Assembly (NCBI GenBank): GCA_963703075.1
Contig: OY969786.1
Coordinates: forward strand, 744,001 to 808,000
Length of the DNA stretch: 64,000 nucleotides
Direction: 5' to 3'
Origin: Korobacter sp963703075
GTDB taxonomy: Bacteria > Acidobacteriota > Terriglobia > Terriglobales > Acidobacteriaceae
Both the position numbers and the translations under genes were made by a program. The notes under the pieces were generated by a model, which worked only from the letters and a program-made list of their open reading frames with translations, was not told where the DNA came from and searched no databases. Position 1 is the stretch's first letter; each line of letters begins with the position of its first letter. Below, piece after piece: positions 1 through 7,167 of the stretch.

Positions 1-916
1 CTCGGAACCGTAATTCTAGCCGCGGCCATGCTGTACGCGCCCATCGCTTCGGCCGCCGGCGCCTCTCCGCAATCCCCGGCGACGCCAAAGATCACCTTCC
101 GTGGCACCGAGTACCTCATGCGCTCCTCGCAGGGCAACCAATACGAATTCACGCCCACGGGCCAGGACGAACCTTCATACCTTCACTGACATGCTGGCAT
201 TCAACGTTTATCCCGCGGCCCACGACGAAACAGCTCTGGCCACCATCACCAGCCGCGTCCGGGCGATTGCCGAGAACGCGAAAGCCACCATCCTGCCGCC
301 AACGGCTGCTTCTACGGGCGACCATTTCTTTGCCATCGTGCTGCCCACTCCCCATGGTGCGGATTTCGATGCAACGCGATTCGTCCTCGTCGACCATCAA
401 GCGGTTGGAGTGTTTTACACTCACCGCGCCTACGGCGATTCGGCAGCCGCTACCGCGAAGGAATGGGCAACGAAGAACGCCGCAGATGTCGAAAAGCAGC
501 TTCTGCGGTTCGATGCCTCCCAGGCGCTAGCGTCGGCTAAAACTTCCGCCGGCCCATCCCCCGCCTCTGCCAATGATCTTCCGCCCGGTACGATTCAAAA
601 AGGCACGCTGACCAGCCCGCAACTCATGCGCGACACGATGCAAGGCGTCGTCGGCAAGGTGGGCACACTCGGCTGCAACAAAATCGAGGATGTTGCGCGT
701 TACGTCATGACGCCTTTCTCCGGCGCGCCCGGCGTTCGCCAGTGGCAGGAGAAGTGGATCGCGAAGGGTTGCGGCAAAGAGTACACCGTCGACATTAGTT
801 TCAAAGAGGACGGCTCCGGCGGGGCCGATTCGGACCATCAAGAATTGACGGGTGTATTTATGGGTTTTGCGGTCGACCAGAACACTGTGCGGCAGCTCGA
901 AGCAATCGAGTGGTAA
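1..916 (+). pseudogene. Secreted protein of unknown function, 5'-partial and frameshifted
   Basis: A gene entering from upstream of the window and broken by one frameshift. Frame 1 is open from base 1 and reads as a hydrophobic, signal-peptide-like stretch (LGTVILAAAMLYAPIASA) followed by the start of a mature protein; it stops at 187-189. From about 170 to the stop at 914-916 coding continues in frame 2 without a break. The two halves join smoothly if one base near 168-174 is dropped. The C-terminal part has two cysteines (LGCN and KGCG contexts) and is rich in charged residues; I do not recognise the family. Either the gene is a recent pseudogene or the sequence has a one-base error. An internal start at 101 gives a shorter reading with an implausible Arg/Pro-rich N-terminus, so I prefer the joined reading. 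Confidence 0.6.
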
Positions 917-946
917 CATTCACGGCTGGTTTTTTCGCGAGGTTCG

Positions 947-1702
947 ATGGGGATACTTTCAAAGCACCGCGTCCTGATATCCGGGATCTTGTCCCCCATC
1001 CTGGCGGTTCTCTTAAGTGCTCTTGTAAATGGAGCACTGCTCCGGGTTAGCGCCGAGCCTCAGGAGAACTGGCTGTTTCGGCTCTGCGTTTCCACCGCTG
1101 TGATGGTCGTACCTTTGGCGATCACGCTTGTCTTCGTCATGAAAGACCGCCACGGTTCCGGGCTGCGGGTGTCCGCGAAGATCGGGCTTGTAATAGCCAT
1201 TCTCTCGCTCGCACTTATCGCAAAACCTGTGAACGATGGCATGAACCGATCCAAGCAAGAGAAAAACAAACGGATGCGCGGTGTGGCTGCGCCGCTCTTT
1301 GAAACTAGCGACATCTCCGGGAATCCTCAACGCCTGGCAGATTACAAGGGCAGGGTGGTACTTGTGAACATTTGGGCAACCTGGTGCGCTCCTTGCCGCG
1401 CCGAAATGCCGGCGTTGAACAGGCTGTACCAGGAACACAAGAATCAGGGATTCGTGGTGCTTGGCATGTCGGACGAAAGTAGCGTCACGCAGAAGAAATT
1501 TCTGAAGGAAGTTAACGTTACCTATCCGCTTCTCACTTTAGATGGAGATGTTCCGAGCTTCTATCGGGACATTGCGCGCTATCCTGAAATGTTTCTGATT
1601 GATCGCGCCGGACGCTTACAGCCCACACCTAATCCCGGACAACCGTTCGAGAAACTTGAAGCAAACGTGGATGCCTTGTTACGTGCAAATCCCTCGCCGT
1701 GA
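947..1702 (+). CDS. Membrane-anchored TlpA-like thioredoxin
   Basis: 251 residues. The N-terminal 95 residues hold about three hydrophobic segments (roughly 10-32, 45-65 and 77-93). The rest is a TlpA/ResA-type thioredoxin domain with the active site WATWCAPC at 144-150 (Cys147, Cys150). The family reduces or isomerises disulfides outside the cytoplasm, often in cytochrome c maturation or protein repair; which one applies here is unknown. A cis-proline region near RYPEMFLID fits the fold. Start ATG 947 follows a weak GCGAGG. It begins 30 bases after the frameshifted gene and ends just before the repeat-bearing region. The three-segment anchor is longer than the single helix usual in TlpA. Confidence 0.85.
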   Translation: MGILSKHRVLISGILSPILAVLLSALVNGALLRVSAEPQENWLFRLCVSTAVMVVPLAITLVFVMKDRHGSGLRVSAKIGLVIAILSLALIAKPVNDGMNRSKQEKNKRMRGVAAPLFETSDISGNPQRLADYKGRVVLVNIWATWCAPCRAEMPALNRLYQEHKNQGFVVLGMSDESSVTQKKFLKEVNVTYPLLTLDGDVPSFYRDIARYPEMFLIDRAGRLQPTPNPGQPFEKLEANVDALLRANPSP

Positions 1703-1830
1703 ACGTGAGCTGGATGAAGCAGAACCAAGGGAAACTGATTACACGTCCGCGGAGGACTTAACCACCCCGTACCGATCGAGTGTATTTCCCTGGTTGCCGG
1801 TTAGTTTGGCAAATTCCCTTGACGATTGCT

Positions 1831-1851
1831 GACGATAAGAGGCGTTGCCAC
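1831..1851. repeat. Half copy of the 70-bp foldable repeat (copy 1)
   Basis: Carries only the conserved arm seen in all other copies (ATAAGAGGCGTTGCCAC). The matching second arm is not evident within 70 bp, although GGCGATAAACGCC occurs at about 1912-1924. Marks one edge of the cassette-like array. Confidence 0.6.
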
Positions 1852-1922
1852 GGTATCCACCAAATTCTCTCCGCTGTGATTGTTGACTCTCAGAGCCCTG
1901 TCATTGTGTTCCGGCGATAAAC

Positions 1923-1994
1923 GCCGATAACAGGCGTTGCCACTGTAATCCTGCCACACCTCGGTTACTTGTGGTAACGGGATTTATCAGCGAC
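1923..1994. repeat. 70-bp foldable repeat, full copy 2
   Basis: The left arm GATAACAGGCGTTGCCAC and right arm GTGGTAACGGGATTTATC are imperfect inverted repeats around a central section shared with copies 4 and 5. On the minus strand it reads as an outer stem (GATAA/TTATC), an unpaired spacer, an inner stem CGTTACCAC/GTGGCAACG, and an inner AGTAACC/GGATTAC stem with a bulge. It lies 31 bp before the start of the lipocalin-like gene. Confidence 0.85.
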
Positions 1995-2025
1995 ACTCCA
2001 GCCCGTTGCGTTACTATCGCCGACG

Positions 2026-2667
2026 ATGCGCTCCGCTTCTGCCACGTTCCTATCCACAGTCATTGCACTTGTCATGTGCTCCAGTTTCGTTTTTGCCCCT
2101 TACGCCTCCGCCCGGCAGGCGTGCTCCGCTGAAATTGTTGGGCGCTGGCGATCCCTCGAAACAACCAAGGGCGGAATCGGACAAATGTGGGAGCTTCGGT
2201 CGGACGGTACAGCGGATTGCAGCACAGGTGCAGTTGTAATAATGGCGTGGCGGATCGAGAACAACCAGCTCATTCTGCCCCCTGCCATGAAGGATGGTGC
2301 TGACCAGAAGTTCACCCTAAAATGGCTCGGCGACGATACGGTCATGTGGGAAACGGGAAAAGGGGTGGCTAAACTCCAACGGGTCGGCAATCGTTCCGAG
2401 CGCGAAAACCCCATCATCGGCGAGTGGATTGAGCACCGTGAGATGGATGGTCGCAATGTCGAAGCGCGCTATTTGTTCTACCCATCCGGCGAAGTATTGC
2501 TTCTGATTCCGATGTCGATTCAGCACGGGACTTACTCAACCTCCGGCTCTGCGCTTCGCTTCGAAAGTCAGGGCTTGACCCTCGAGTTCAAATTCAAGCT
2601 TACTGATAGTCTCTTGACTGTTTCCGAATCAGACAAAGGTCAGAAATTCAGCTTGGCACGCTACTGA
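2026..2667 (+). CDS. Secreted lipocalin-like protein of unknown function
   Basis: 213 residues with an N-terminal signal peptide (hydrophobic core about residues 9-26, cleavage near YASA-RQ). The mature protein has two similar modules, each opening with an I(V/I)GRW/GEW motif (about residues 37 and 131) followed by short beta-strand-like stretches. This is the look of lipocalin-like lipid-binding domains in duplicate; the resemblance is by eye. It is the only plus-strand gene in the repeat array and is flanked by repeat copies 2 and 3. No ligand or function can be named. Confidence 0.75.
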   Translation: MRSASATFLSTVIALVMCSSFVFAPYASARQACSAEIVGRWRSLETTKGGIGQMWELRSDGTADCSTGAVVIMAWRIENNQLILPPAMKDGADQKFTLKWLGDDTVMWETGKGVAKLQRVGNRSERENPIIGEWIEHREMDGRNVEARYLFYPSGEVLLLIPMSIQHGTYSTSGSALRFESQGLTLEFKFKLTDSLLTVSESDKGQKFSLARY

Positions 2668-2715
2668 GCCTTGCCCCGGCCGCACCTGTGCAGGATTCGT
2701 CCGTGCTGAGCGCGA

Positions 2716-2792
2716 TAGTTGGCGAGAACAGGCGTTACCGCTAGTGATCGCCACAGCCCCGATTCCTTATGGTAAGAGGATTTATCGCCATA
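2716..2792. repeat. 70-bp foldable repeat, copy 3 (divergent centre)
   Basis: The left arm is the same as in copy 4 over about 23 bases (including AGTTGGCGAGAACAGGCGTT). The right arm is GGTAAGAGGATTTATCGCC; the centre differs from the other copies. It contains the TAA stop codon (minus strand, 2782-2784) of the neighbouring 87-residue gene, as recombination sites do at the 3' end of integron cassette genes. Confidence 0.8.
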
Positions 2793-3045
2793 AACCTAGG
2801 GCCAAGCAGAAAGCGGCCACCCAAATTAAAACGTTTGCTGCGCCGACCAACCTCTTTCGGAGAACCACGAACGCAGTCGTGAGGAACAACGCAATCGACC
2901 CAAATAATATTGGGTGGGGCGAGTGGCTCTCCTGAAGCACACTGTGCGACGGAATAAGGGAGTGCCCTGCGAGAAACCCAGAAGCAGCCATAAGTACAGA
3001 CCACGCCGTATCGGGCACCAAATCAGCGAATGACTGTTTCTGCAT
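2782..3045 (-). CDS. Small membrane protein, array gene
   Basis: 87 residues from ATG at 3045 (MQKQSFADL). A longer reading from 3147 would translate repeat copy 4 and is unlikely to be the true start. Two hydrophobic segments (about residues 15-30 and 46-85, the latter probably two helices) suggest an inner membrane protein. Its last codons and TAA stop lie inside repeat copy 3 (GGCGATAA). No family recognised. Confidence 0.6.
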   Translation of the reverse strand: MQKQSFADLVPDTAWSVLMAASGFLAGHSLIPSHSVLQESHSPHPILFGSIALFLTTAFVVLRKRLVGAANVLIWVAAFCLALGLWR

Positions 3046-3069
3046 CGAGGAAAACTCACGGCAATGATA

Positions 3070-3145
3070 GTTGGCGAGAACAGGCGTTCCCACTAGTAAT
3101 CCTGCCACACCTCGGTTACTTGTGGTAACGGGATTTATCGCCAAC
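3070..3145. repeat. 70-bp foldable repeat, full copy 4
   Basis: The cleanest copy. It is bounded by GTTGGCGA and TCGCCAAC, perfect inverted ends. The inner arms are CGTTCCCAC and GTGGTAACG, and a central AGTAA/TTACT pair gives a near-complete fold. It starts 11 bp after the stop codon of the 105-residue gene on the minus strand. No direct target duplication is visible at the edges. Confidence 0.9.
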
Positions 3146-3156
3146 AATCGGCGGCG

Positions 3157-3474
3157 CTAGGTGTTCGCGACGAAATCCTCAATGATCATCGCCACTACAC
3201 ACATGTTGATTGCGAATAGGAACCAGAAACCCTTTCCAAGAGAGCGCCAGCGTAGAGCAACAAAGGCTAACGCTGTAATGCCCCAGAATAGGTAAAGCCA
3301 ACAGACGGCACTCAGGGCGCCATGACCGAATCCGCGCAGTGGAGTGTCGGTGGGAGCAAAGGAGAGAAGCCCGATTGCCCCGACGAGAGCTGTGAGCAGC
3401 GTCAATCCCGTTGTCCTGATTATCTGTTGCGGTCTTGAACTGAGGTCCGTATCGACTCCGATTCTGCCGGACAC
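3157..3474 (-). CDS. Small polytopic membrane protein, array gene
   Basis: 105 residues with three predicted membrane helices (about 23-42, 53-73 and 83-99) and a charged N-terminus. No family recognised. The stop codon at 3157-3159 is followed on the minus strand, after 11 bp, by repeat copy 4, the layout repeated along this array. About 190 bp separate its start from the next upstream gene; that gap shows no clear repeat copy. Confidence 0.65.
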   Translation of the reverse strand: MSGRIGVDTDLSSRPQQIIRTTGLTLLTALVGAIGLLSFAPTDTPLRGFGHGALSAVCWLYLFWGITALAFVALRWRSLGKGFWFLFAINMCVVAMIIEDFVANT

Positions 3475-3664
3475 TTCAAGCTCCCTGAATAGGACAGGGG
3501 TGGCCGGAGTTCCACCTCGATCACATCGATGGTATTGAAGGGTGCATTCTCCTTTGCGCCTCGTGCATACCCTCTGTAGGAGGCCAAGTCAGTCAGCCCT
3601 GAAATCGATGCTGCCGCGCGACAAGGTGTAAGTGGAATTGCCTGGCACGACCGTTAGGCTCTTT

Positions 3665-3964
3665 CTAGTTCGCTTCACACACTTCGGTGCTCCACAAATC
3701 TATGATCCCGAAGGCCAAAAAAAAGAAGACCCAACTCACCACGAGCAAGAAAAAGAAGATGCTTGTTCTGTCGATTCGTGCTTCGCTAAACAGGTCGTAA
3801 CGAAGTGTGTCACTCAGCAGGATATACAGCCCAATTCCGCAGACCGAGGTGACTATCGCCGCGATTACGGAGTCGCGTAACACTTTTGTAACGGATGGAG
3901 AGCCATCTTGCGCGTCTATTTTCATGTTCGCTTTCATCTTTTCGATGAGGCTCCTCAACCTCAT
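3665..3964 (-). CDS. Small membrane protein, array gene
   Basis: 99 residues from ATG 3964, or 90 from the in-frame ATG at 3937 (MKANMKIDAQDG), which looks like a cleaner N-terminus. Two membrane helices (about residues 30-52 and 70-92 of the long form) flank a charged loop. No family recognised. After its stop on the minus strand comes GCCTAAC, but no partner site of the same kind is found before the next gene. Confidence 0.6.
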   Translation of the reverse strand: MRLRSLIEKMKANMKIDAQDGSPSVTKVLRDSVIAAIVTSVCGIGLYILLSDTLRYDLFSEARIDRTSIFFFLLVVSWVFFFLAFGIIDLWSTEVCEAN

Positions 3965-4021
3965 TCAGAAAAGCTTCCTAAAGCTCTCGCATGCTTCGGT
4001 CGTTGACCTGGAGTTCTGCAC

Positions 4022-4312
4022 TTATCGCGATAGCTGTCCGATCGCGGAGAACTTGCCATAGGCTTTGTCGGAGGTCACTGTTAGGGCGAGCCCATGCTGC
4101 TTGCAAAAACGAACTAAAACTTCTTTTTTCGCGCCTATTAATAACTGCTCGACCGCATCGTGCCGAAGATTGTCTAGCCTCGCTAATAGCGCTTCGCCGC
4201 GATGCTTGCACACCACAATGCGATAGCGAACGTAGAGAACGGCACTCAGGATGAGGAGCAAGAAGACCGAGATCAGCGTTCTCCTCGCAATCCGTGGAAT
4301 ACTCAATTGCAT
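4022..4312 (-). CDS. Small single-pass membrane protein, array gene
   Basis: 96 residues. One N-terminal membrane helix (about residues 12-29) is followed by a soluble, basic-amphipathic domain of about 65 residues with one Cys in the RFCKQH context. The stop lies in TATCGCGATAA, which resembles the outer arm of the 70-bp repeat (GGCGATAA), suggesting a decayed repeat boundary here. Repeat copy 5 begins 28 bp upstream of its start. Function unknown. Confidence 0.6.
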   Translation of the reverse strand: MQLSIPRIARRTLISVFLLLILSAVLYVRYRIVVCKHRGEALLARLDNLRHDAVEQLLIGAKKEVLVRFCKQHGLALTVTSDKAYGKFSAIGQLSR

Positions 4313-4340
4313 CGTCCCCTGTTGATTTCAAAGCTAAACT

Positions 4341-4410
4341 GTCGATAACAGGCGTTTCCACTAGTAATCCTGCCATACTGCGGTTACTTGTGGTAGGGAT
4401 TTACCGATAG
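4341..4410. repeat. 70-bp foldable repeat, full copy 5
   Basis: Arms TCGATAACAGGCGTTTCCAC and GTGGTAGGGATTTACCGATAG around the same centre as copies 2 and 4 (GTAATCCTGCCA, GGTTACTT). The outer arms pair over about 8 of 10 positions. It directly abuts the TGA stop (4411-4413) of a 52-residue gene on the minus strand. Confidence 0.85.
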
Positions 4411-4569
4411 TCATCGACTCCAGTGGACGCCAGTTAGCTTGTCCTCGGGAAGAAGCGAGAGGAGCATCAGGTAAACCAGCAGTATCGAAGCAACCGCCAC
4501 AGCGATCCAAAGTGCGTTTCTTGGCTTCACTTCGTCTCCGTTAGTAGTGGTAACAACATTTCCCGACAT
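4411..4569 (-). CDS. Very small membrane protein, array gene
   Basis: 52 residues, found by eye. It begins MSGNVVTTTNGDEVKPRNAL, then a single membrane helix of about 20 residues (WIAVAVASILLVYLMLLSLL), and ends PEDKLTGVHWSR. The stop codon abuts repeat copy 5, as for other genes of the array. The start ATG at 4569 lies 24 bases after the stop of the upstream 104-residue gene, so the two may be one transcript or one two-gene cassette. The family is unknown. Confidence is moderate because of its size, but the charged-helix-charged layout and context support it. Confidence 0.5.
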   Translation of the reverse strand: MSGNVVTTTNGDEVKPRNALWIAVAVASILLVYLMLLSLLPEDKLTGVHWSR

Positions 4570-4593
4570 CAATCGGACGATCCACGAACCAAT

Positions 4594-4908
4594 TCAGTGC
4601 CGAGCATACAGCACACACAGAACTGCGCCAATGAGCACGGCTGTTATAAAGACAACAACGAACTTCACAAACCGCTTATCCGACTGATTGTTGAAGTCCA
4701 AGTTTCGATTGTAAGAAATAGCCCTGAGTACCGGCAGCATCGCAACGAAGCACAGAACTGATCCGCCACAGAGAAACCATAACCGGTGAGTAGAAACCGA
4801 TAATCCTGTGACAATCAAAGCGAGACCAAGCCACGCAAGTATTTGCACTTGCCACGAACGAACATACTCTTGTGCCTGCGTTTTGTGGTTGGTAGGATCC
4901 GTGCTCAT
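4594..4908 (-). CDS. Small polytopic membrane protein, array gene
   Basis: 104 residues with three membrane helices (about 23-40, 44-64 and 83-101) and a hydrophilic N-terminus rich in Gln/Thr. Its start lies about 43 bp from repeat copy 6. No family recognised. It forms a pair with the 52-residue gene that follows. Confidence 0.65.
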   Translation of the reverse strand: MSTDPTNHKTQAQEYVRSWQVQILAWLGLALIVTGLSVSTHRLWFLCGGSVLCFVAMLPVLRAISYNRNLDFNNQSDKRFVKFVVVFITAVLIGAVLCVLYARH

Positions 4909-4950
4909 CGAACCAGGCTCTCACAAAACCGCGGGTGTATCCAGATCACT

Positions 4951-5019
4951 GTCCAGAACAGGCGTTACCACTCACAATCGCGCCACACCCCGGCTGCGGC
5001 AACGGGATTTGTCGCCACC
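4951..5019. repeat. 70-bp foldable repeat, copy 6
   Basis: Arms CAGAACAGGCGTTACCACT and GCGGCAACGGGATTTGTCGCCACC with a variant centre. The upstream 183-residue gene reads into it and takes its TAA stop from the inner arm (GAGTGGTAACGCC on the minus strand), so the repeat encodes that protein's last 20 or so residues. Confidence 0.8.
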
Positions 5020-5516
5020 AAGCCGTCAACGTGCAAGGGCATCCGGCTTTTCCCATGCCAACCTGCGGTGAAAACAATCGGACATGGAAGTTGATTTCGA
5101 GTACCACAGCAATCCATGCTCATCAGAACAAAAAGAGATGGTGCTGAGTTTTGGGTTCTTTGGAGAGGCATTGGCTGATAGCTGATGACCGCGCCGTTTG
5201 CATCGGTTGCGCAATCGGTCAGCCAAAAACGATACCCGGCTTTGTCGCCTCCGGCGAGCACACCGTCGATCAGGACAGCGTCTGACAGTTGTGAGAGGTC
5301 GCAGGTGAAACCAAGTCGCACATTACGAGCGGCAAAAGCTCCCTCGGCAGTGTGAAGTTCTCGCAAACTGTGGACTGCGCGGAACTGGTTGAGTTCGATA
5401 CGAGACGCTACGGGTGGAAATAGTGCGAGCCATGCGGAGCCCCATATCAGGAGAGCCGCAACAACGACGGCAACCCCCTTCATCATGCGCCGCATCTTTG
5501 GCATGGTTTTGAGCAT
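4965..5516 (-). CDS. Single-pass, pilin-like small protein, array gene
   Basis: 183 residues. A basic N-terminus is followed by one membrane helix (about residues 12-33). The soluble part contains LRELHTAEGAFAARN and GFTCDLSQLSD, a pattern like the globular start of pilin/pseudopilin-related proteins; cysteines at TCDL, DCAT, DCCG and LPCP may form disulfides. No prepilin peptidase site is visible, so the pilin link is only a resemblance. The C-terminal residues (VATNPVAAAGVWRDCEW) are encoded by repeat copy 6. It is the largest minus-strand gene in the array. Confidence 0.65.
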   Translation of the reverse strand: MLKTMPKMRRMMKGVAVVVAALLIWGSAWLALFPPVASRIELNQFRAVHSLRELHTAEGAFAARNVRLGFTCDLSQLSDAVLIDGVLAGGDKAGYRFWLTDCATDANGAVISYQPMPLQRTQNSAPSLFVLMSMDCCGTRNQLPCPIVFTAGWHGKSRMPLHVDGLVATNPVAAAGVWRDCEW

Positions 5517-5520
5517 ACCT

Positions 5521-5550
5521 ATCGCGAACAGGCGTTACCACTCCCTAATG
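5521..5550. repeat. Half copy of the 70-bp foldable repeat (copy 7)
   Basis: Conserved arm GCGAACAGGCGTTACCACT, then unrelated sequence. It lies immediately upstream (minus strand) of the pilin-like gene and marks the right edge of the array. Confidence 0.65.
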
Positions 5551-5610
5551 CGCAGTGAAGTCTCTCGCGCGTTAGTCAGACACTTTTCTTCAAGCTGTGC
5601 CTTGCAGGAC

Positions 5611-6498
5611 TTACTTCTGGCCGTTGCCGCCGCCGTTTTCGGCAACCATGTCGTCCGCCTTCTTCATCGCCTCGATCCCCTGCGCAACTGTCAAGCCGTC
5701 GCGGACGCGCTGGAAGTCGTACAGTGTCTCATCTTCCTGGATGTTGATCGATTTCAACATCAGCGCTTTGCCGGTGAAGTGGAGCACCGAATGCGTGGTT
5801 TCCCAACGCGTGCCCCCGAGACAGTTTTGTTCGATCAGGAATCTTCCCCCGCGATCCAGCCGCCCCAGGATGCCCCAGCCAAAATCCACCGGCTGAAACA
5901 AGCTCGCATCGATCTTTGCAATTCGTTTGGCGTCCAGGCTGATGAGCAGATCACCCTTCATCCCTTCAAAGACGCGGGTTTCATGGCTCGGAGGAGTGAA
6001 GCTCGGATCCGGTTCGAAAGTGTAGTGCACCACCTTCCCGCTTTTTCCTTCGTCGATTCCCACGAACGCAAACAGGAACGCATCGGGAATGGCGGCCAGA
6101 AGCTTTTGCACGTGCGCTTCATCTTCCTTCTGTTCCTGCTGCTTCTTGTGCAAGGCGCTGGCATCGGTCAGCAAGCGGTTGACCCGTCCATCGTCCTGCG
6201 CACGCTCTTGCGCATTTAGCGGACGTCCATCTACCGCGATCAGCCGGCTGATAACGCCCTGGCTGGTTTCTACCATCAATTTCGTGGTGGTCGCCTTGGG
6301 CTTCTTGTCCGTGTCCTTCCACATGAAGTGCTCGCCGCTACTGTGGGCGTGCAGTTCGTTGTAAATGGCGGTCCGTACGAATTCCTTGGGATGGCTTTCG
6401 TACTCCCGGTTCTGAGCCCAGGCACAAAGAGCCGTCGCCAGCAGGCCGACGCCTACGACCGCAACCTTCAAGAACCCTCTTCCTGCGGCTTTGCCCAC
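5611..6498 (-). CDS. Secreted protein of unknown function, LolA-like resemblance
   Basis: 295 residues with a clear signal peptide (helix about residues 9-28, cleavage after AWAQ or CAWA). The mature part has a charged coiled region near residues 105-130 (EQKEDEAHVQKLL) and then beta-rich sequence with TFEPDPSFTP, MKGDLLISLDAKRIAKID and RGGRFLIEQ. This recalls outer-membrane-lipoprotein-sorting-like folds, but the match is weak and no function is claimed. The C-terminus is Gly/Asn rich. It sits between the repeat array and the structured RNA at 6663-6835, transcribed in the same direction as both. Confidence 0.75.
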   Translation of the reverse strand: MGKAAGRGFLKVAVVGVGLLATALCAWAQNREYESHPKEFVRTAIYNELHAHSSGEHFMWKDTDKKPKATTTKLMVETSQGVISRLIAVDGRPLNAQERAQDDGRVNRLLTDASALHKKQQEQKEDEAHVQKLLAAIPDAFLFAFVGIDEGKSGKVVHYTFEPDPSFTPPSHETRVFEGMKGDLLISLDAKRIAKIDASLFQPVDFGWGILGRLDRGGRFLIEQNCLGGTRWETTHSVLHFTGKALMLKSINIQEDETLYDFQRVRDGLTVAQGIEAMKKADDMVAENGGGNGQK

Positions 6499-6635
6499 CC
6501 GGACAGCTCCCTGGAGCAGATTCTACTCTGACCATTTAGACGTACCACGGCGGGGTCATCGTTGCTTGGCAATGCAGGCACTCGGCAGGGATCACTCCCC
6601 CTCGGGATTCGGCTTGCTCGGTCAGGCTGCTCATG

Positions 6636-6662
6636 AAAAAAGCCGGCAGGGGCCGGCTTGAA
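6636..6662 (-). terminator. Intrinsic terminator of the minus-strand RNA
   Basis: On the minus strand AAGCCGGC-CCCT-GCCGGC is followed by TTTTTT. It ends the structured RNA region directly upstream. Confidence 0.8.
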
Positions 6663-6835
6663 GAGAGAGTCGAACTGAATCTATAAGGGCAAATCGGCTG
6701 GCCGGAAGAAGGCAGTCCCATTAGTTTTGTCGTCGCATGCCACGAACCAAACCGCTGTTCCCCTGGTTTTCGGTTTCGCTCGCGTTTGCAACCTTCCGGC
6801 CCGCCGATGCTCCCTCTAGAGCACATCCGGGGCCA
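6663..6835 (-). ncRNA. Predicted structured RNA, family not identified
   Basis: No convincing protein gene lies here, but the minus strand has the marks of a stable RNA. A long closing helix is formed by 6693-6712 (ATCGGCTGGCCGGAAG) with 6792-6808, pairing in 15 of 16 positions. A small 5' hairpin (GTGCTC/GAGCAT) precedes it. Inside the helix there is an 80-nt region with an AAACCG/CGGTTT pair. A strong terminator follows. A single long helix around a large open region recalls 6S RNA, but no conserved 6S motif could be confirmed. CCGGAAGG recalls SRP RNA, but the rest of that signature is missing. Confidence 0.4.
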
Positions 6836-7167
6836 AACCCAAGCAGCAATTCTGCCCAGAGTTCCTCAAGCGGCCTCCGTAGAATCAAGCACTTGAAACC
6901 GTGAAGTTATCGTTGAAGTAAATGGAGTCATGAAGTGTCATCTAAGTGCTTAACCGTTACCCTTCTGGTACCACCCCTGCGCACTTCCGTTCTCGTTTGT
7001 TTACGATGTCGCCGCTCAGGTTTTGTATCTGCGGCGCGCTGAAGGTTATTGGCCGATGGTGCATCGAGTTACGAGCTATTTGCGCTTGCACCCTGCGAGG
7101 CGGTCGCCTAAGCTAGGCAACACCGCTCCGCAATCCTTGCGTAACTGAAAGACGGAGGCCCCTTCAA
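6836..7167. other. Intergenic region, nothing further identified
   Basis: 332 bp between the structured RNA and the bactofilin gene. The only clear signal is the ribosome site GACGGAGG at 7151-7158, ahead of the bactofilin start. No convincing -35/-10 pair or repeat was found. It presumably carries divergent promoters. Confidence 0.4.

Noticed and set aside
2782..3147. 121-residue reading of the array gene starting in repeat copy 4
   Set aside because: The first 34 residues would be translated from the repeat itself; ATG 3045 is a more natural start.
3651..3657. Canonical attC-like box GCCTAAC (minus strand) after the 99-residue gene
   Set aside because: No matching GTTRRRY box follows within about 150 bp on that strand and no fold is seen, so it is probably chance.
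1831..5550. Repeats as MITE insertions
   Set aside because: Not excluded, but no target-site duplications are visible at the clean copy (3070-3145), and stops of genes lie within or against several copies, which fits a cassette boundary better.
6536..6826. 96-residue minus-strand reading frame
   Set aside because: Composition is atypical and the DNA is better explained by a structured RNA and its terminator.
6663..6835. tmRNA or SRP RNA identity
   Set aside because: No tag-peptide frame or tRNA-like ends for tmRNA. The GGCCGGAAGG stretch lacks the AGCAGCC part of the SRP signature.
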